Of a stretch of 64,000 bases of DNA, positions 45,725 to 54,990 are shown piece after piece. How positions within the stretch are numbered: position 1 is the first letter of the stretch; each line of letters starts with the position of its first letter. Source of the DNA: Saccharomonospora glauca K62 (lineage in GTDB: Bacteria > Actinomycetota > Actinomycetes > Mycobacteriales > Pseudonocardiaceae); contig NZ_CM001484.1 of assembly GCF_000243395.2 (NCBI RefSeq), positions 1,227,568 through 1,291,567 on the forward strand, read 5' to 3'. The position numbers and the translations under genes were made by a program. Under the pieces are notes generated by a model, which was not told the DNA's origin, ran no database searches, and was given only the letters and a program-made list of their open reading frames with translations.

Positions 45725-46713
45725 GACAACACCTCACTCGACTGCCGGTCGAGCCAGCGGCGGTAGAAGAAGGCGAACACCACGAGCATCGACGCGATGA
45801 GCGCCCCGTAGGTGGCCGCGCCCGCGTAGTCCCGGATTCCCCGGAACGCCCGCTCGTAGGCCTCGGTGACGAGGATGTTCGTCGCACCGCCCGGTCCGCC
45901 ACCCGTGAGCATCGCGATGACGGCGAACTGGTTGAACGTCCAGATGGTGCCGAGCAGGATCACCGTTCCGGACACGGGCCGCAGGCCCGGCAGCGTGACG
46001 GCACGGAATCGCTGCCACGGTGTCGCGCCGTCCATCTCGGCCGCCTCGTAGAGATCCTTCGGCACCGTCTGCAGTCCGCCCAGCAGCGCCACCATCATGA
46101 ACGGCACGCCCAACCAGACGTTCACGAGGATCACCGCGATCTTGGCGGCGGTCGGTTCCCCCAGCCAGTCGACGCTGTCGAAGCCGACGGCGTTGAGCAG
46201 GGCGTTGAGCACACCGCCCTCGGTGTTCAACACCAGCCGCCACGCGAACGCGGCCACGAACGGCGGCACGGCCCAGGGCAGGATCAGCAGCATCCGGTAG
46301 ATCGAGCGGCCCTTCAACGCCCGGTTGAGCAACAACGCGAGCCCGAGCCCGAGCGAGTAGTGCAAAGTCACGCACGTGACCGTCCACACCAGAGTCCAGC
46401 CGAGTCGGGAGTAGAACGCGCCCTCGACGCCGGAGAGCACGTCGATGTAGTTGTCCAGACCGACGAACTCGTAGGTCGCCTCGATCTCGTTGACCCCGAT
46501 CGTGCGGGCGCTGTTCATCTCGTTCGCGTTGGTCAGCGACAAGTACACGCCCTGGACCAGGGGGTAGAACACGAGCACGGCGAGCACGATCACCACCGGG
46601 GCCACCATCGCCCACGCGTACCAGTGCTTGCTCACGGTGTCGCGCAGCCCCTTGCGGGGCGGAGCCACCTCGGGCGCCGCCCCGGCCGGGGGACGAACGG
46701 TCGTCGTCGTCAT
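45721..46713 (-). CDS. Sugar ABC permease (MalF type)
   Basis: A 330-residue permease with about six to seven helices. Seen: YAWAMVAPVVIVLAVLVFYP, LIPGVY-like entrance, and the coupling loop LYEAAEMDGATPWQRFRAVTLPGLRP. Overlaps both neighbours by ATGA. With the MalG-type protein it forms the channel; no dedicated ATPase is encoded, as is usual for actinobacterial maltose-type systems that share MsiK. Confidence 0.92.
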   Translation of the reverse strand: MTTTTVRPPAGAAPEVAPPRKGLRDTVSKHWYAWAMVAPVVIVLAVLVFYPLVQGVYLSLTNANEMNSARTIGVNEIEATYEFVGLDNYIDVLSGVEGAFYSRLGWTLVWTVTCVTLHYSLGLGLALLLNRALKGRSIYRMLLILPWAVPPFVAAFAWRLVLNTEGGVLNALLNAVGFDSVDWLGEPTAAKIAVILVNVWLGVPFMMVALLGGLQTVPKDLYEAAEMDGATPWQRFRAVTLPGLRPVSGTVILLGTIWTFNQFAVIAMLTGGGPGGATNILVTEAYERAFRGIRDYAGAATYGALIASMLVVFAFFYRRWLDRQSSEVLS

Positions 46714-48005
46714 GACTCGAAGCCCGGTACCGCGTCCTTCGCCTTACGCTGTGCCTGCGCCAACCCGTCGTCCAGCGAGGCCTGACCACCGAGGATCTGC
46801 TCGTAGAACGGCGTGAACAGGTCGTACAGCGTGCCGGCTCCCGGCGCCGCGGGCCGGGGCTTGGCCATCTCGATCGGTTCCTGGAAGGCGGCGAGCAGTT
46901 CGTTGTCGGCCGCCTCCGGCGTCTCGTACACCGATGCGCGAGTGGGCAGGGTGTTGTTCTCGCCCGACACGTAGGCCTGGTTCTCGGGCCGGTTCATGAA
47001 CTCCACGAACAAGTACGACGCGGCGAGGTTGGCCGAGCCCGCGTAGACGGTGTAGTTGTGGCCGCCGACCGGGCCGCCCTGTCCCTTCGGGCCCGCCGGG
47101 ACGGGGGCGACGCCGAGGTTGTCGGGGTCGTCGAATGCCTTGCCGGACAAGGCGTCGGAGATCGACCACGGGCCGTTGATGATCATGCTGACGGACCCGT
47201 TCTTGAATCCGTCCTGCATGTTCGTGTACTTGTTCGCGCTGGTGTCGACGGTGCCAACCCCGTCGGCGGTCAGCTCGCGCACGGTCTCGATGGCGGCCTT
47301 CACCTCGGGGCTGTCGATCGTGATGCGCTTGCCCTCGACGTCCACGTAGTCGGCTCCCTCGCCGTAGACGAAGGGCAGCAGGTAGTAGGAGTCGGCGTTG
47401 ATGAAGATGCCCTCGGTACCCGGCACCTTCTTCTCCAGCAGCTCCGCGGCCTCGCGCAGTTCCTCCCACGTGGCCGGGGGCTCCGTGATGCCGGCCTTGG
47501 CGAAGTGCTCCTTGTTGTAGAGCAGCGCGAGGGTGTCGGTGACCTGCGGGACGCCGTAGGTCTTGCCCTCGTAGACGTTGCTCTCCATCGGCACCGGCAG
47601 GTAGTCGTCCGCGTCCTTGAGCGCGGGAGTGCCGTCGAGCGGCTGGAGGTAGCCGAGCGCGGCGAACGTCACCGTCCAACCGACGTCGGAACGCATGACG
47701 TCCGGCGCGCCGTCCCCGCTCTGCGCGGCGGTTTTGAACTTGTCGTCGGCCCCGTCGAAGGGCACGGAGACGTACTCGACGTCGATGTTCGGGTACTCCT
47801 GCTCGAAGCGCTCGACGAGTTCCTTGTAGGCCGGGGCCTCGGTGGTGGCATCCGAGGTGTCCCAGAAGGTGACGGTGCCCGTCACGGATTGGGGATCGTT
47901 GTTCGCCTGCTCCGCCGCGTTGCTCTGATCGGGGGCGGACTCGCCGCACGCGCTCACCGCGAGGGCGGTGATCGCGGCCAGGGCCAGGACTTTTCTGCGT
48001 GTCAT
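46710..48005 (-). CDS. Sugar ABC transporter substrate-binding lipoprotein (MalE-like)
   Basis: A 431-residue extracellular lipoprotein that captures malto-oligosaccharide or alpha-glucoside. Seen: signal with lipobox VSAC (Cys20), then TVTFWDTSDATTEAPAYKEL, the binding-protein type II fold (PDVMRSDVGWTVTFAALGYL, NGPWSISDAL) and VFEFMN-like C-terminal MNRPENQAYVS. ATG at 48005. First gene of the leftward operon malE-malF-malG-glucosidase-lacI type; palindromes stand 55-100 bases upstream. Confidence 0.9.
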   Translation of the reverse strand: MTRRKVLALAAITALAVSACGESAPDQSNAAEQANNDPQSVTGTVTFWDTSDATTEAPAYKELVERFEQEYPNIDVEYVSVPFDGADDKFKTAAQSGDGAPDVMRSDVGWTVTFAALGYLQPLDGTPALKDADDYLPVPMESNVYEGKTYGVPQVTDTLALLYNKEHFAKAGITEPPATWEELREAAELLEKKVPGTEGIFINADSYYLLPFVYGEGADYVDVEGKRITIDSPEVKAAIETVRELTADGVGTVDTSANKYTNMQDGFKNGSVSMIINGPWSISDALSGKAFDDPDNLGVAPVPAGPKGQGGPVGGHNYTVYAGSANLAASYLFVEFMNRPENQAYVSGENNTLPTRASVYETPEAADNELLAAFQEPIEMAKPRPAAPGAGTLYDLFTPFYEQILGGQASLDDGLAQAQRKAKDAVPGFES

Positions 48006-48060
48006 GGTTCTCCTCGCTGAGACCGGGTGCGCAAGACGGTAGCTCGACCGATCGGGGGAT

Positions 48061-48106
48061 GCAAGAATCTTGCTGTAAGTTTCATCAACACTTTTGCAAG
48101 TCTTGC
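48061..48106 (-). promoter_or_regulatory. LacI-type operators before the alpha-glucoside operon
   Basis: Palindromes GCAAGAATCTTGC (48061-48073) and GCAAGTCTTGC (48096-48106), with a further half site GCTTGCAAAA near 48201 by the divergent symporter. Known: CTTGCA/TGCAAG repeats are the MalR-type operators of maltose operons in actinomycetes. Probably bound by the LacI protein encoded at the end of the operon. The -10/-35 elements could not be set with certainty. Confidence 0.8.
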
Positions 48107-48282
48107 GAGCGAGGTGCCGGCCGGTGGTCTCGACGGGCCGCGGCTCGCGCGGCGACGTGGGGTGACCGGGTTTTTCGGGGTCGCTTCGGAGTGGGGCGAA
48201 GCTTGCAAAATGTGATCCCAAATCGTGAAACGAACTCATGTTCGACTGTGTCGGGCCGAGGAATGTGCTTCCATAGCGCCCC

Positions 48283-49845
48283 ATGTCACGGACTCACGGA
48301 ATCGTGGTTCTCGCCGAGTCGTCGGGAACGACGAATGTCGAGGAAGCGATCAACAGCGCGTTCGAACCGATAGCGGAGTTCGCGAACAGCATCGTGTTCG
48401 CCACGATTCCGGTTTTCGGCACCGAGTTGCCCTGGATCGTCGCCTGGCTGGTCGTGGCCGCGCTGGCCTTCACCGTGTACTTCAAGTTCACGCAGGTCAT
48501 GAGGCTGAAGCTGTCCTTCGACATCGTCCGAGGCAAATACACCGACAAGAACGATCCCGGCGAGGTGAGCCATTTCCGGGCCCTCACGGCGGCGCTGTCG
48601 GGAACCGTCGGACTGGGCAACATCGCCGGTGTCGCCGTCGCCGTCACGATCGGCGGTCCGGGGGCCACCTTCTGGATGATCCTTTGTGGATTTCTGGGGA
48701 TGGCCACGAAATTCGTCGAGTGCACGCTCGGGGTGAAGTACCGCGAGGTGCACGCCGACGGAACGGTGTCCGGCGGCCCGATGCACTACCTCCGGCAAGG
48801 CCTCGTGGACCGCTTCGGCCGCAAGGGAGCCGTGCCCGGCAAGGTGCTGGCGTTCGCGGCGGCCCTGCTGATCCTGCTGTTCGGGATCGCGGGCGGCAAC
48901 ATGTTCCAGGCGAACCAGACGTTCGCCCAGCTCCGTTCGGTGACCGGCGGGGAAGACGGCCTGCTCGGCGGCAACGGAGCGGCGCTGCTCGTGGGTGGCC
49001 TGATGGCGGGCGTCGTGGCATTGGTGCTCGTGGGCGGCATTCGGTCCATCTCCACGGTCACCTCCCGGCTCGTGCCGTTGATGGCCGTCGTCTACGTCGC
49101 CGGGTGTCTGACGGTCATCCTCGTCAACGTCACCCACGTTCCCGCCGCCCTCGGCGAGATCGTCTCCGGGGCCTTCGCTCCCGAAGGTGTCGCGGGCGGC
49201 GCTCTCGGCGCGCTCATCATCGGGTTCCAGCGCGCGTTGTTCTCCAACGAGGCGGGCATCGGATCGGCGGCGATCGCTCACTCGGCGGTGAAGACGCGTC
49301 ATCCCGCCACCGAGGGGCTCGTCGCGCTGCTGGAACCGTTCATCGACACGGTCGTGGTCTGCACGATGACGGCGGTGACGATCGTGATCGCGAGCACCCC
49401 GAGCTGGGAGCAGGCGCGGGCCGCGGTGTCCACCGGCGCGGCCGCCCCCGAGGGCGTCACCCTGACGTCCGACGCGTTCGCCACAGTGTTGCCGTGGTTC
49501 CCGGTGGTGCTCTCGATCGCGGTGACGCTCTTCGCCTTCTCCACCGTGCTGAGCTGGGCCTACTACGGGCAGAAGGCGTGGCAGTACCTGTTCGGGCGGG
49601 GACGGATCGCGGATTTGGTCTACAAGATCGTGGTGTGCGGTTTCGTCGTGCTCGGCGCGGTGCTCACCCTCGACGCCGTCGTGAGCTTCATGGACGCGAT
49701 GATGTTCGTGCTCGCCTTCATCAACATCGTGGGTCTCTACCTGCTCGCTCCGGTGGTGAAGCGGGAACTGTCCGACTTCACCGCGAAGGTCGCCGCCGGG
49801 CATTTCCGGCAAGGTGGACGGTCGCGGGCCGAAGCGCACGACTGA
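48283..49845 (+). CDS. AGCS family Na+:amino-acid symporter
   Basis: A 520-residue transporter with about 11 helices that imports alanine or glycine with sodium. Seen: FRALTAALSGTVGLGNIAGV (the AGCS signature), GGPGATFWMILCGFLGMATKF, CTLGVKYREV and GFQRALFSNEAGIGSAAIAH. ATG at 48283 lacks a well-placed ribosome-binding site. Divergent from the alpha-glucoside operon. No amino-acid catabolism gene adjoins it. Confidence 0.92.
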   Translation: MSRTHGIVVLAESSGTTNVEEAINSAFEPIAEFANSIVFATIPVFGTELPWIVAWLVVAALAFTVYFKFTQVMRLKLSFDIVRGKYTDKNDPGEVSHFRALTAALSGTVGLGNIAGVAVAVTIGGPGATFWMILCGFLGMATKFVECTLGVKYREVHADGTVSGGPMHYLRQGLVDRFGRKGAVPGKVLAFAAALLILLFGIAGGNMFQANQTFAQLRSVTGGEDGLLGGNGAALLVGGLMAGVVALVLVGGIRSISTVTSRLVPLMAVVYVAGCLTVILVNVTHVPAALGEIVSGAFAPEGVAGGALGALIIGFQRALFSNEAGIGSAAIAHSAVKTRHPATEGLVALLEPFIDTVVVCTMTAVTIVIASTPSWEQARAAVSTGAAAPEGVTLTSDAFATVLPWFPVVLSIAVTLFAFSTVLSWAYYGQKAWQYLFGRGRIADLVYKIVVCGFVVLGAVLTLDAVVSFMDAMMFVLAFINIVGLYLLAPVVKRELSDFTAKVAAGHFRQGGRSRAEAHD

Positions 49846-49965
49846 CGTCCGGTTCCGTGGCGGCGGTGTGTCCGGCGACATAGCCGAATGGCTGGACTTG
49901 CTCGCCACTCACCGGCGAGGCTCGGTGCGAACGAGTCACCCGGTGCGAGCGGCGCGAAAGGAACC

Positions 49966-50829
49966 ATGACCAGCCATCCGGAGACGACCGGCCACCGCTG
50001 TCGCGGACTGGCCGACCTCGTGGCCTCGATGAGCTACGAGGTGCTGCCTTTCGCGAGTACGGAGGAACGCGTGCTCGCCGAGGTGCCCACGAGTGTCCCC
50101 CTGTCGATCACGGTCACCGAGGCCAGGGGGCTCGACGTCACCCTCGATCTCGCCGAACGTCTGGTGCGGCACGGTTACCACGCGACGCCGCACCTGGCCG
50201 CGCGGCAGTTCGTCGACCAGCGGCACCTCGCGGAGGTGATCGACCGCCTGCGTTCCGCCGGCGTGCGCTCGGTGTTCGTGATCGGTGGGGACGCTCCCGA
50301 GCCCGCGGGCCGGTTCGCCGACGCCGGCGCGTTGCTGCGGACGATGCGGGAGCTGGACCACCCGTTCGACGAGGTCGGTATCGGCGGCTATCCCGAAGGT
50401 CACGCCGCCATCCCGCGGGCGGCGCTCGACCACGCGTTCGCGGTGAAGGCTCCCCTGGCCACGCGCGTCGTCACCCAGATCTGCTTCGACGCGAGGACCA
50501 CCGTCGGGTGGGCCGCGACCGTCGCGGCCTCGGGCGTCGACCTCGCCGTCCACATCGGAATTCCCGGACCGGTGCACCGGCGGAAACTCGCGCGGATCTC
50601 CGCCGGGCTCGGGTTGGGGCCGTCGGCGCGTTTCCTGCGTAAGCAGCAGAGCCTGTTCTGGCGGTTGTTCCTGCCCGGCGGTTATCGCCCGACGTCGCTC
50701 GCCCGTGACCTCGGCGCGGCGCTGCCCGCGGGCAACGTCGCGGGTCTGCACGTCTTCACGTTCAACGAACTCGGCGAGACCGAGCGCTGGAGACGACGAC
50801 TGCTCGCGACGACATCGGGCACGAGCTGA
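49966..50829 (+). CDS. Methylenetetrahydrofolate reductase-like protein
   Basis: A 287-residue TIM-barrel protein of the MTHFR (FAD) superfamily. Seen: MSYEVLPF at about 28, SITVTEARGLDVTLDLAERL, VFVIGGDAPEPAGRFADA (GGD.P loop), GIGGYPEGHAAIP and TQICFDARTTVGWAA, matching the flavin-binding core. Some active-site blocks differ from MetF, so it may act on another folate or C1 substrate. ATG at 49966 follows AAAGGA. Convergent with the MFS gene. Confidence 0.78.
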   Translation: MTSHPETTGHRCRGLADLVASMSYEVLPFASTEERVLAEVPTSVPLSITVTEARGLDVTLDLAERLVRHGYHATPHLAARQFVDQRHLAEVIDRLRSAGVRSVFVIGGDAPEPAGRFADAGALLRTMRELDHPFDEVGIGGYPEGHAAIPRAALDHAFAVKAPLATRVVTQICFDARTTVGWAATVAASGVDLAVHIGIPGPVHRRKLARISAGLGLGPSARFLRKQQSLFWRLFLPGGYRPTSLARDLGAALPAGNVAGLHVFTFNELGETERWRRRLLATTSGTS

Positions 50830-52338
50830 TCAACGGGCGCTCGACGGCGCCGGAGTGCCGGGCCGAGCCCGACGCTCGCGTAGCAGCACCAAAGCCTGCA
50901 CCGCCGTGTAGGCGAGCAGCAGTGCCCCCACCACCGCGCTGACGTGCATTCCGGCCACGAATGACTCACGTGCGGCGGCGAGCAGCGACGCGGCGTGGTC
51001 GGGTGGCAGCTCGGCGGCGACGGCGGTGGCGCCGCCGAGGGTCTCGCGAGCCACCGGCCCCGCGTCCCCCGGCACACCGGCGCGGTAGACGGCGGTCGCG
51101 ATGCTGCCCAGTACGGCCGTGCCGAGGGCGCCGCCGAGTTCGTAGCCCGTCTCGGAGATCGCCGACGCCGCACCCGCGCGTTCCGGGGGAGCGGTGGCGA
51201 TGATCAGGTCGTTCGTGAGGGTTTCCGACAACGGCACACCGAAGCCGATGAGCGCCGTGCCGATCACGAGCACCGCGAGTCCGTCGTCGACTCCGAGCGC
51301 CACCAGCACCGTGAACCCGCCCGCGCTGAGCAACAACCCGCCCGCGATGAGATACGCCACCGGAACCCGGCGGGCCAGCCGGGCCGCGGCGAGGGAACCG
51401 GCGACCCCGGCCACGGTGGTGGGCAGCAGCCACAGCCCCGCCGTCATCGGTGCCAGTCCGAGCACGAGCTGGAGGTACTGCGGCACGAGGAACAGCGACC
51501 CGGCGAGGGCGAACACCCCGAGCATGTTCGTCAGCACCGATCCGGTGAACGCCCGGTGCCGGAACAACGACACGTCGATCATGGGGTCGGCCAGCCCGCG
51601 CTGCCTGCGAACGAAGAGCACCCCCAGCAGGGCGCCGACGACCACGCCCGCCGCGGCGATCGCATCGACGCCGTGCTCGGCGAACCGTTTGATGCCGTAG
51701 ACGATCGGGAGGACGGTCGCCAGCGAGAGCAGCGAGGACAGCGGGTCGAAACGACCCGGATTCGGGTCCTTCGCCTCCGGCAGCAGGAAGGGGCCCACGG
51801 CCAGCAGGACGAGCATCACCGGCACGTTGATGAGGAACACCGAGCCCCACCAGAAGTGTTCGAGCAGCCAACCGCCCAGGACCGGGCCCAGGGCCATACC
51901 GCCCGAGAACCCCGACCCCCACACCGCGATGGCCACCCGACGTTGGGCGGGGTCGAGAAAGATGCTGCGGAGGAGGGACAACGTGGAGGGCATCAGCGTC
52001 GCCCCGCCGACGCCGAGCAGGGCCCGTGCGGTGATGAGGAGTGCCGGGGTGGTGGCGAAGGCGGCGAGCACCGAGGCGGCGCCGAACGCGACGGCGCCGC
52101 CGAGCAGCAGCTTGCGGCGTCCGATGCGATCGCCCAGCGTGCCCATGAACACCAGCAGTCCGGCGAGCACGAACGAGTAGATGTCGACGATCCACAACTG
52201 CTCGGTGCCGGTAGGGGCCAGAGCTTCGCTCAAATAGGGCAGCGCGAACCCCAGCACGGTCATGTCGACGCTGATCAACAGCACGGGCAGGACCAGCACG
52301 GCGAGTGCCCCCCAGGCTCGCCGTCCGGCTTTCTCCAT
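50830..52338 (-). CDS. MFS drug exporter (DHA2, 14 helices)
   Basis: A 502-residue proton-driven efflux protein. Seen: motif-A-like LVFMGTLGDRIGRRKLLLGG after helix 2, LPYLSEALAPTG, the mid-protein charged-hydrophobic spacing expected for 14 helices, and SVDMTVLGFALPYL in helix 1. AGGGGAT precedes the ATG at 52338. Divergent from a TetR gene with two shared palindromes, so probably drug-inducible. Confidence 0.9.
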   Translation of the reverse strand: MEKAGRRAWGALAVLVLPVLLISVDMTVLGFALPYLSEALAPTGTEQLWIVDIYSFVLAGLLVFMGTLGDRIGRRKLLLGGAVAFGAASVLAAFATTPALLITARALLGVGGATLMPSTLSLLRSIFLDPAQRRVAIAVWGSGFSGGMALGPVLGGWLLEHFWWGSVFLINVPVMLVLLAVGPFLLPEAKDPNPGRFDPLSSLLSLATVLPIVYGIKRFAEHGVDAIAAAGVVVGALLGVLFVRRQRGLADPMIDVSLFRHRAFTGSVLTNMLGVFALAGSLFLVPQYLQLVLGLAPMTAGLWLLPTTVAGVAGSLAAARLARRVPVAYLIAGGLLLSAGGFTVLVALGVDDGLAVLVIGTALIGFGVPLSETLTNDLIIATAPPERAGAASAISETGYELGGALGTAVLGSIATAVYRAGVPGDAGPVARETLGGATAVAAELPPDHAASLLAAARESFVAGMHVSAVVGALLLAYTAVQALVLLRERRARPGTPAPSSAR

Positions 52339-52358
52339 GATCGATCCCCTAGAACTGA

Positions 52359-52412
52359 ACAGTCCGGACGGTAAAGTTTGACTCCCGGCTGAAACTAAAC
52401 CGTCCGGACGGT
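52359..52412. promoter_or_regulatory. Paired TetR operators
   Basis: ACAGTCCGGACGGT (52359-52372) and the perfect palindrome ACCGTCCGGACGGT (52399-52412), both centred on TCCGGA, 40 bases apart in the 87-base gap between the exporter and TetR genes. Confidence 0.85.
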
Positions 52413-52425
52413 ATGGTCAAGCGGC

Positions 52426-52959
52426 ATGGGCAGGCCGTCATCACGTGAGCTGGTTCTCGACGCCTACGAGAGTCTCCTGATCGAGCAGGGCCCCACCGCC
52501 GTGACACTCGACGCCGTCGCGGCGCGGGCGAAGGTGTCCAAGGGTGGCCTGCTCTACCACTTCGGTTCCAAGGAAGCCCTGCTCGACGGGCTTCTCGATC
52601 GCGTGCTGCGGCTCACCGCAGCCGACATCGAGTGCGCGCGGACGGCTCCGGAAGGCGCGGTGCGGTACTACCTGCTCTCGTCCGTCAGTGACGCGAGCAT
52701 GGACAACCCGGCTCATCGGGCCACGATGGCGGCACTGCGGTTGCTGGGCACCGAACCTCGCGTGAACCGGACCATGATCAAGGTCGGCAGGATGTGGACG
52801 GAACTGCTGACCGAGTATGTCGAGGACCCGTTGACAGCGGAAGTCGTCGGGCTGCTCGGCGACGGGCTGTATCTGCGCGCCAGCCTGGGCGACGAGGTCG
52901 GTGGGGCCCTGTTGCGGCGGGTGATGTCCGTGGTGTCCCGCGAGACCGGCGAGGCGTAG
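52426..52959 (+). CDS. TetR-family transcriptional repressor
   Basis: A 177-residue regulator. Seen: N-terminal HTH VTLDAVAARAKVSKGGLLYH with FGSKEALLDGLL, then an all-helical ligand domain. ATG at 52426, 14 bases after the second palindrome. Divergent from, and probably the repressor of, the DHA2 exporter; ligand unknown. Confidence 0.9.
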   Translation: MGRPSSRELVLDAYESLLIEQGPTAVTLDAVAARAKVSKGGLLYHFGSKEALLDGLLDRVLRLTAADIECARTAPEGAVRYYLLSSVSDASMDNPAHRATMAALRLLGTEPRVNRTMIKVGRMWTELLTEYVEDPLTAEVVGLLGDGLYLRASLGDEVGGALLRRVMSVVSRETGEA

Positions 52960-53033
52960 CCGGCTCGCCGAGGGGCGCGACAACACGTTCGTTCCCTGGG
53001 CACCCGTGGGGGCCAATTGCAAAGAACTCTATG

Positions 53034-53047
53034 CAAAGAATTCTTTG
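53034..53047. promoter_or_regulatory. ArsR-type operator
   Basis: Perfect 14-base palindrome CAAAGAATTCTTTG, 18 bases before the ArsR start; a degenerate partner TGCAAAGAACTCTATGCA stands just upstream (53018-53035). Confidence 0.75.
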
Positions 53048-53064
53048 TGGTTTAGCTTGGCCGG

Positions 53065-53637
53065 GTGACCGAAGACGCCAAGCGACTGGATGTGGGGAGC
53101 CTTCGGGCGCTGGCCCACCCCCTGCGACTGAGGTTGCTGGACCTGCTCCGTATGGACGGCCCCGCCACGGCCACCAAGCTTGCCGAGCGGGTCGGCGAGA
53201 CCAGTGGGAACGTGAGCTGGCACCTGCGTCAGCTCGCCGCAGCGGGATTCATCGAGGAGGACAGCGAGCGCGGCAACCGACGGGAACGTTGGTGGCGGGC
53301 CCGCCACCGGTACACCAGCGTCCGGGACGCCGATTTCCGCGACGATCCGGAAGCTCGCCGTTCCCTCGTCGCGTTGAAGTCGCACACCCTGGCCCAGCAG
53401 ATGCGGCGGGCCGAGGAGTTCCTGCACGGCGACTGGGACGACGCGTGGCACGACGCCGCCGGGATAGGGCATTGGGTGCTGCGGCTGACGCCGGACGAAC
53501 TCCTGGCGCTCGGTCGTGAGGTGGCCGCCGTGCTCGAACGGTACGAGGCCCGGCCGCGGGACGGTCGCGGTGAGAAGGCCGAGGACGTGATCGTCCAGGT
53601 GCAGGCGTTCCCCCGGCGTCGGGAGGACGGCAGATGA
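53065..53637 (+). CDS. ArsR-family winged-helix regulator
   Basis: A 190-residue regulator. Seen: LRALAHPLRLRLLDLLR then HTH ATATKLAERVGETSGNVSWH with LRQLAAAGFIEE and a wing. A long helical C terminus, not the metal-site type, so likely a ligand or membrane-stress sensor. GTG at 53065. The following MFS gene overlaps its stop (ATGA), so regulator and exporter form one unit controlled by the palindrome upstream. Confidence 0.88.
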   Translation: MTEDAKRLDVGSLRALAHPLRLRLLDLLRMDGPATATKLAERVGETSGNVSWHLRQLAAAGFIEEDSERGNRRERWWRARHRYTSVRDADFRDDPEARRSLVALKSHTLAQQMRRAEEFLHGDWDDAWHDAAGIGHWVLRLTPDELLALGREVAAVLERYEARPRDGRGEKAEDVIVQVQAFPRRREDGR

Positions 53638-54947
53638 CCGGGGCCACCGCCGATGCCGGGCGCGAGGTTCCCGACGCGACCGGGTCGCGAGCACTGCGGA
53701 GCCGCCCCTTCCCGCTGTTCTGGACCAGCCAGGCGACCAGCAAGTTCGGCAGCGCGATGACCGTCGTCGTGCTGCCGCTCGTCGCCGTGGACACGCTCCA
53801 CGCCGGTACGTTCCTCGTCGGCGTCCTCCAGGCGGCGGCCTGGCTGCCGTGGCTGGTGATCGGACTGGTGGTGGGCGCCTGGGTCGACCGCGTCTCCCGC
53901 TGGCGCGTGATGCTGCTCAGCGACGTCGTCTCCGCGGTGGCGTTCGTGTCGGTGCCGGTCGCGTGGTGGCTCGGCTGGCTGACCGTGTGGCACCTGTTCG
54001 TCGTCGCGCTGATCGGTGGCGTGGCGGCGGTGTTCTACTCCACGGCGTACAACGCGTACCTGCCCGCGCTGCTCCCCGGCGCCGATCTGGCGGCGGCGAA
54101 CAGCAGACTGCAGGGAACGGAGAAGGCCGCGCAGGTGACGGGTCCCGGTCTCGGTGGTGTGCTCGCCCAAGCGATCGGCGCGGCCGGGGTGTTGCTCGTC
54201 GACGCCGTCACGTTCGTCGTGTCCGCGGTCTGTCTCCGTTTCCTTCGAGTGCCCGAACGTCACCTGCGCGCCGAGAAACCGAGCGGCGGGCGAACGAGGG
54301 GATTGCTGAGGGAGATCGGGGCGGGAATCCGGTTCGTGGGGACGGACGGCTACCTGCGCTCCCTGACGCTGTACGCGGCCGTGTCGAACCTGGCTTCCGG
54401 TGCACTGCAAGCCATCCTCGTGGTCTTCCCGGCGCGCACGGTCGGGCTCCCGCCCGCCACCATCGGCGTCCTGATCGGCGCCATCGGTGTCGGAGGTGTC
54501 CTCGGCGCGGTGGTCGCCGCGCCGTTGTCACGCCGGTTCGGCACCGCGCGGACGATCGTCCTCTGTGAAGTGATCGCGATGCCGTTCGCCTTGCTGGTTC
54601 CCTTGACCCACAACGGTTTCGGGCTCGTGTTCCTCGTGGTGGGTGGTGTGGTGGTGACCGCGGGTGTCGTGCCCCCGAACGTCATCAGCGCGGCTTTCGT
54701 GCAGACCTACTGCCCGGCCGGCATGATCGGTCGTATCTCGGCGAGCATGCGGGTGGTCAATTTCGGCACTCTGCCCCTCGGCGCGCTGCTCGGTGGTGCG
54801 CTCGGTGAGTCGCTCGGCCCCCGAGCCACGATGTGGATCATCGCGGGCACTCTCACCGCGTGCACCGTGCTGTTGCTGTGCGGCCCGGTGGCCCGCGTCC
54901 GCGACCTTCCCACGCGGCCCGAAACGGCGGGCCGGTGGCACGAGTGA
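53634..54947 (+). CDS. MFS transporter (12 helices, exporter-like)
   Basis: A 437-residue transporter of the macrolide-efflux-like MFS branch. Seen: FPLFWTSQATSKFGSAMTVV in helix 1, WLVIGLVVGAWVDRVSRWRV (motif A) and YNAYLPALLPGADLAAANSR, RYSRIS-like MIGRISASMRVVNFGTLPLG. Coupled to the ArsR gene. Followed by a strong terminator. Confidence 0.9.
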   Translation: MTGATADAGREVPDATGSRALRSRPFPLFWTSQATSKFGSAMTVVVLPLVAVDTLHAGTFLVGVLQAAAWLPWLVIGLVVGAWVDRVSRWRVMLLSDVVSAVAFVSVPVAWWLGWLTVWHLFVVALIGGVAAVFYSTAYNAYLPALLPGADLAAANSRLQGTEKAAQVTGPGLGGVLAQAIGAAGVLLVDAVTFVVSAVCLRFLRVPERHLRAEKPSGGRTRGLLREIGAGIRFVGTDGYLRSLTLYAAVSNLASGALQAILVVFPARTVGLPPATIGVLIGAIGVGGVLGAVVAAPLSRRFGTARTIVLCEVIAMPFALLVPLTHNGFGLVFLVVGGVVVTAGVVPPNVISAAFVQTYCPAGMIGRISASMRVVNFGTLPLGALLGGALGESLGPRATMWIIAGTLTACTVLLLCGPVARVRDLPTRPETAGRWHE

Positions 54948-54958
54948 GTGGGAAGGGG

Positions 54959-54990
54959 CCGGAACGGTGCTGTGATCAGCACCGTTCCGG
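54959..54990 (+). terminator. Hairpin terminator after the MFS gene
   Basis: CCGGAACGGTGCTG (54959-54972) pairs perfectly with CAGCACCGTTCCGG (54977-54990), loop TGAT; no U-run. Confidence 0.8.

Noticed and set aside
43190-45766. An 858-codon rightward open frame opposite the alpha-glucosidase and permease genes
   Set aside because: It has no ribosome-binding site or family match and its composition (Arg/His/Gly/Val-rich) is that of an antisense shadow in GC-rich DNA; the minus-strand genes have clear catalytic motifs.
48286-49908. A 540-codon leftward frame opposite the AGCS symporter
   Set aside because: His/Arg/Asp-rich shadow with no family; the plus strand has a well conserved transporter.
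52359-52412. The ACCGTCCGGACGGT repeats as attachment sites
   Set aside because: They are in a divergent regulator-exporter gap, the classic place of TetR operators.
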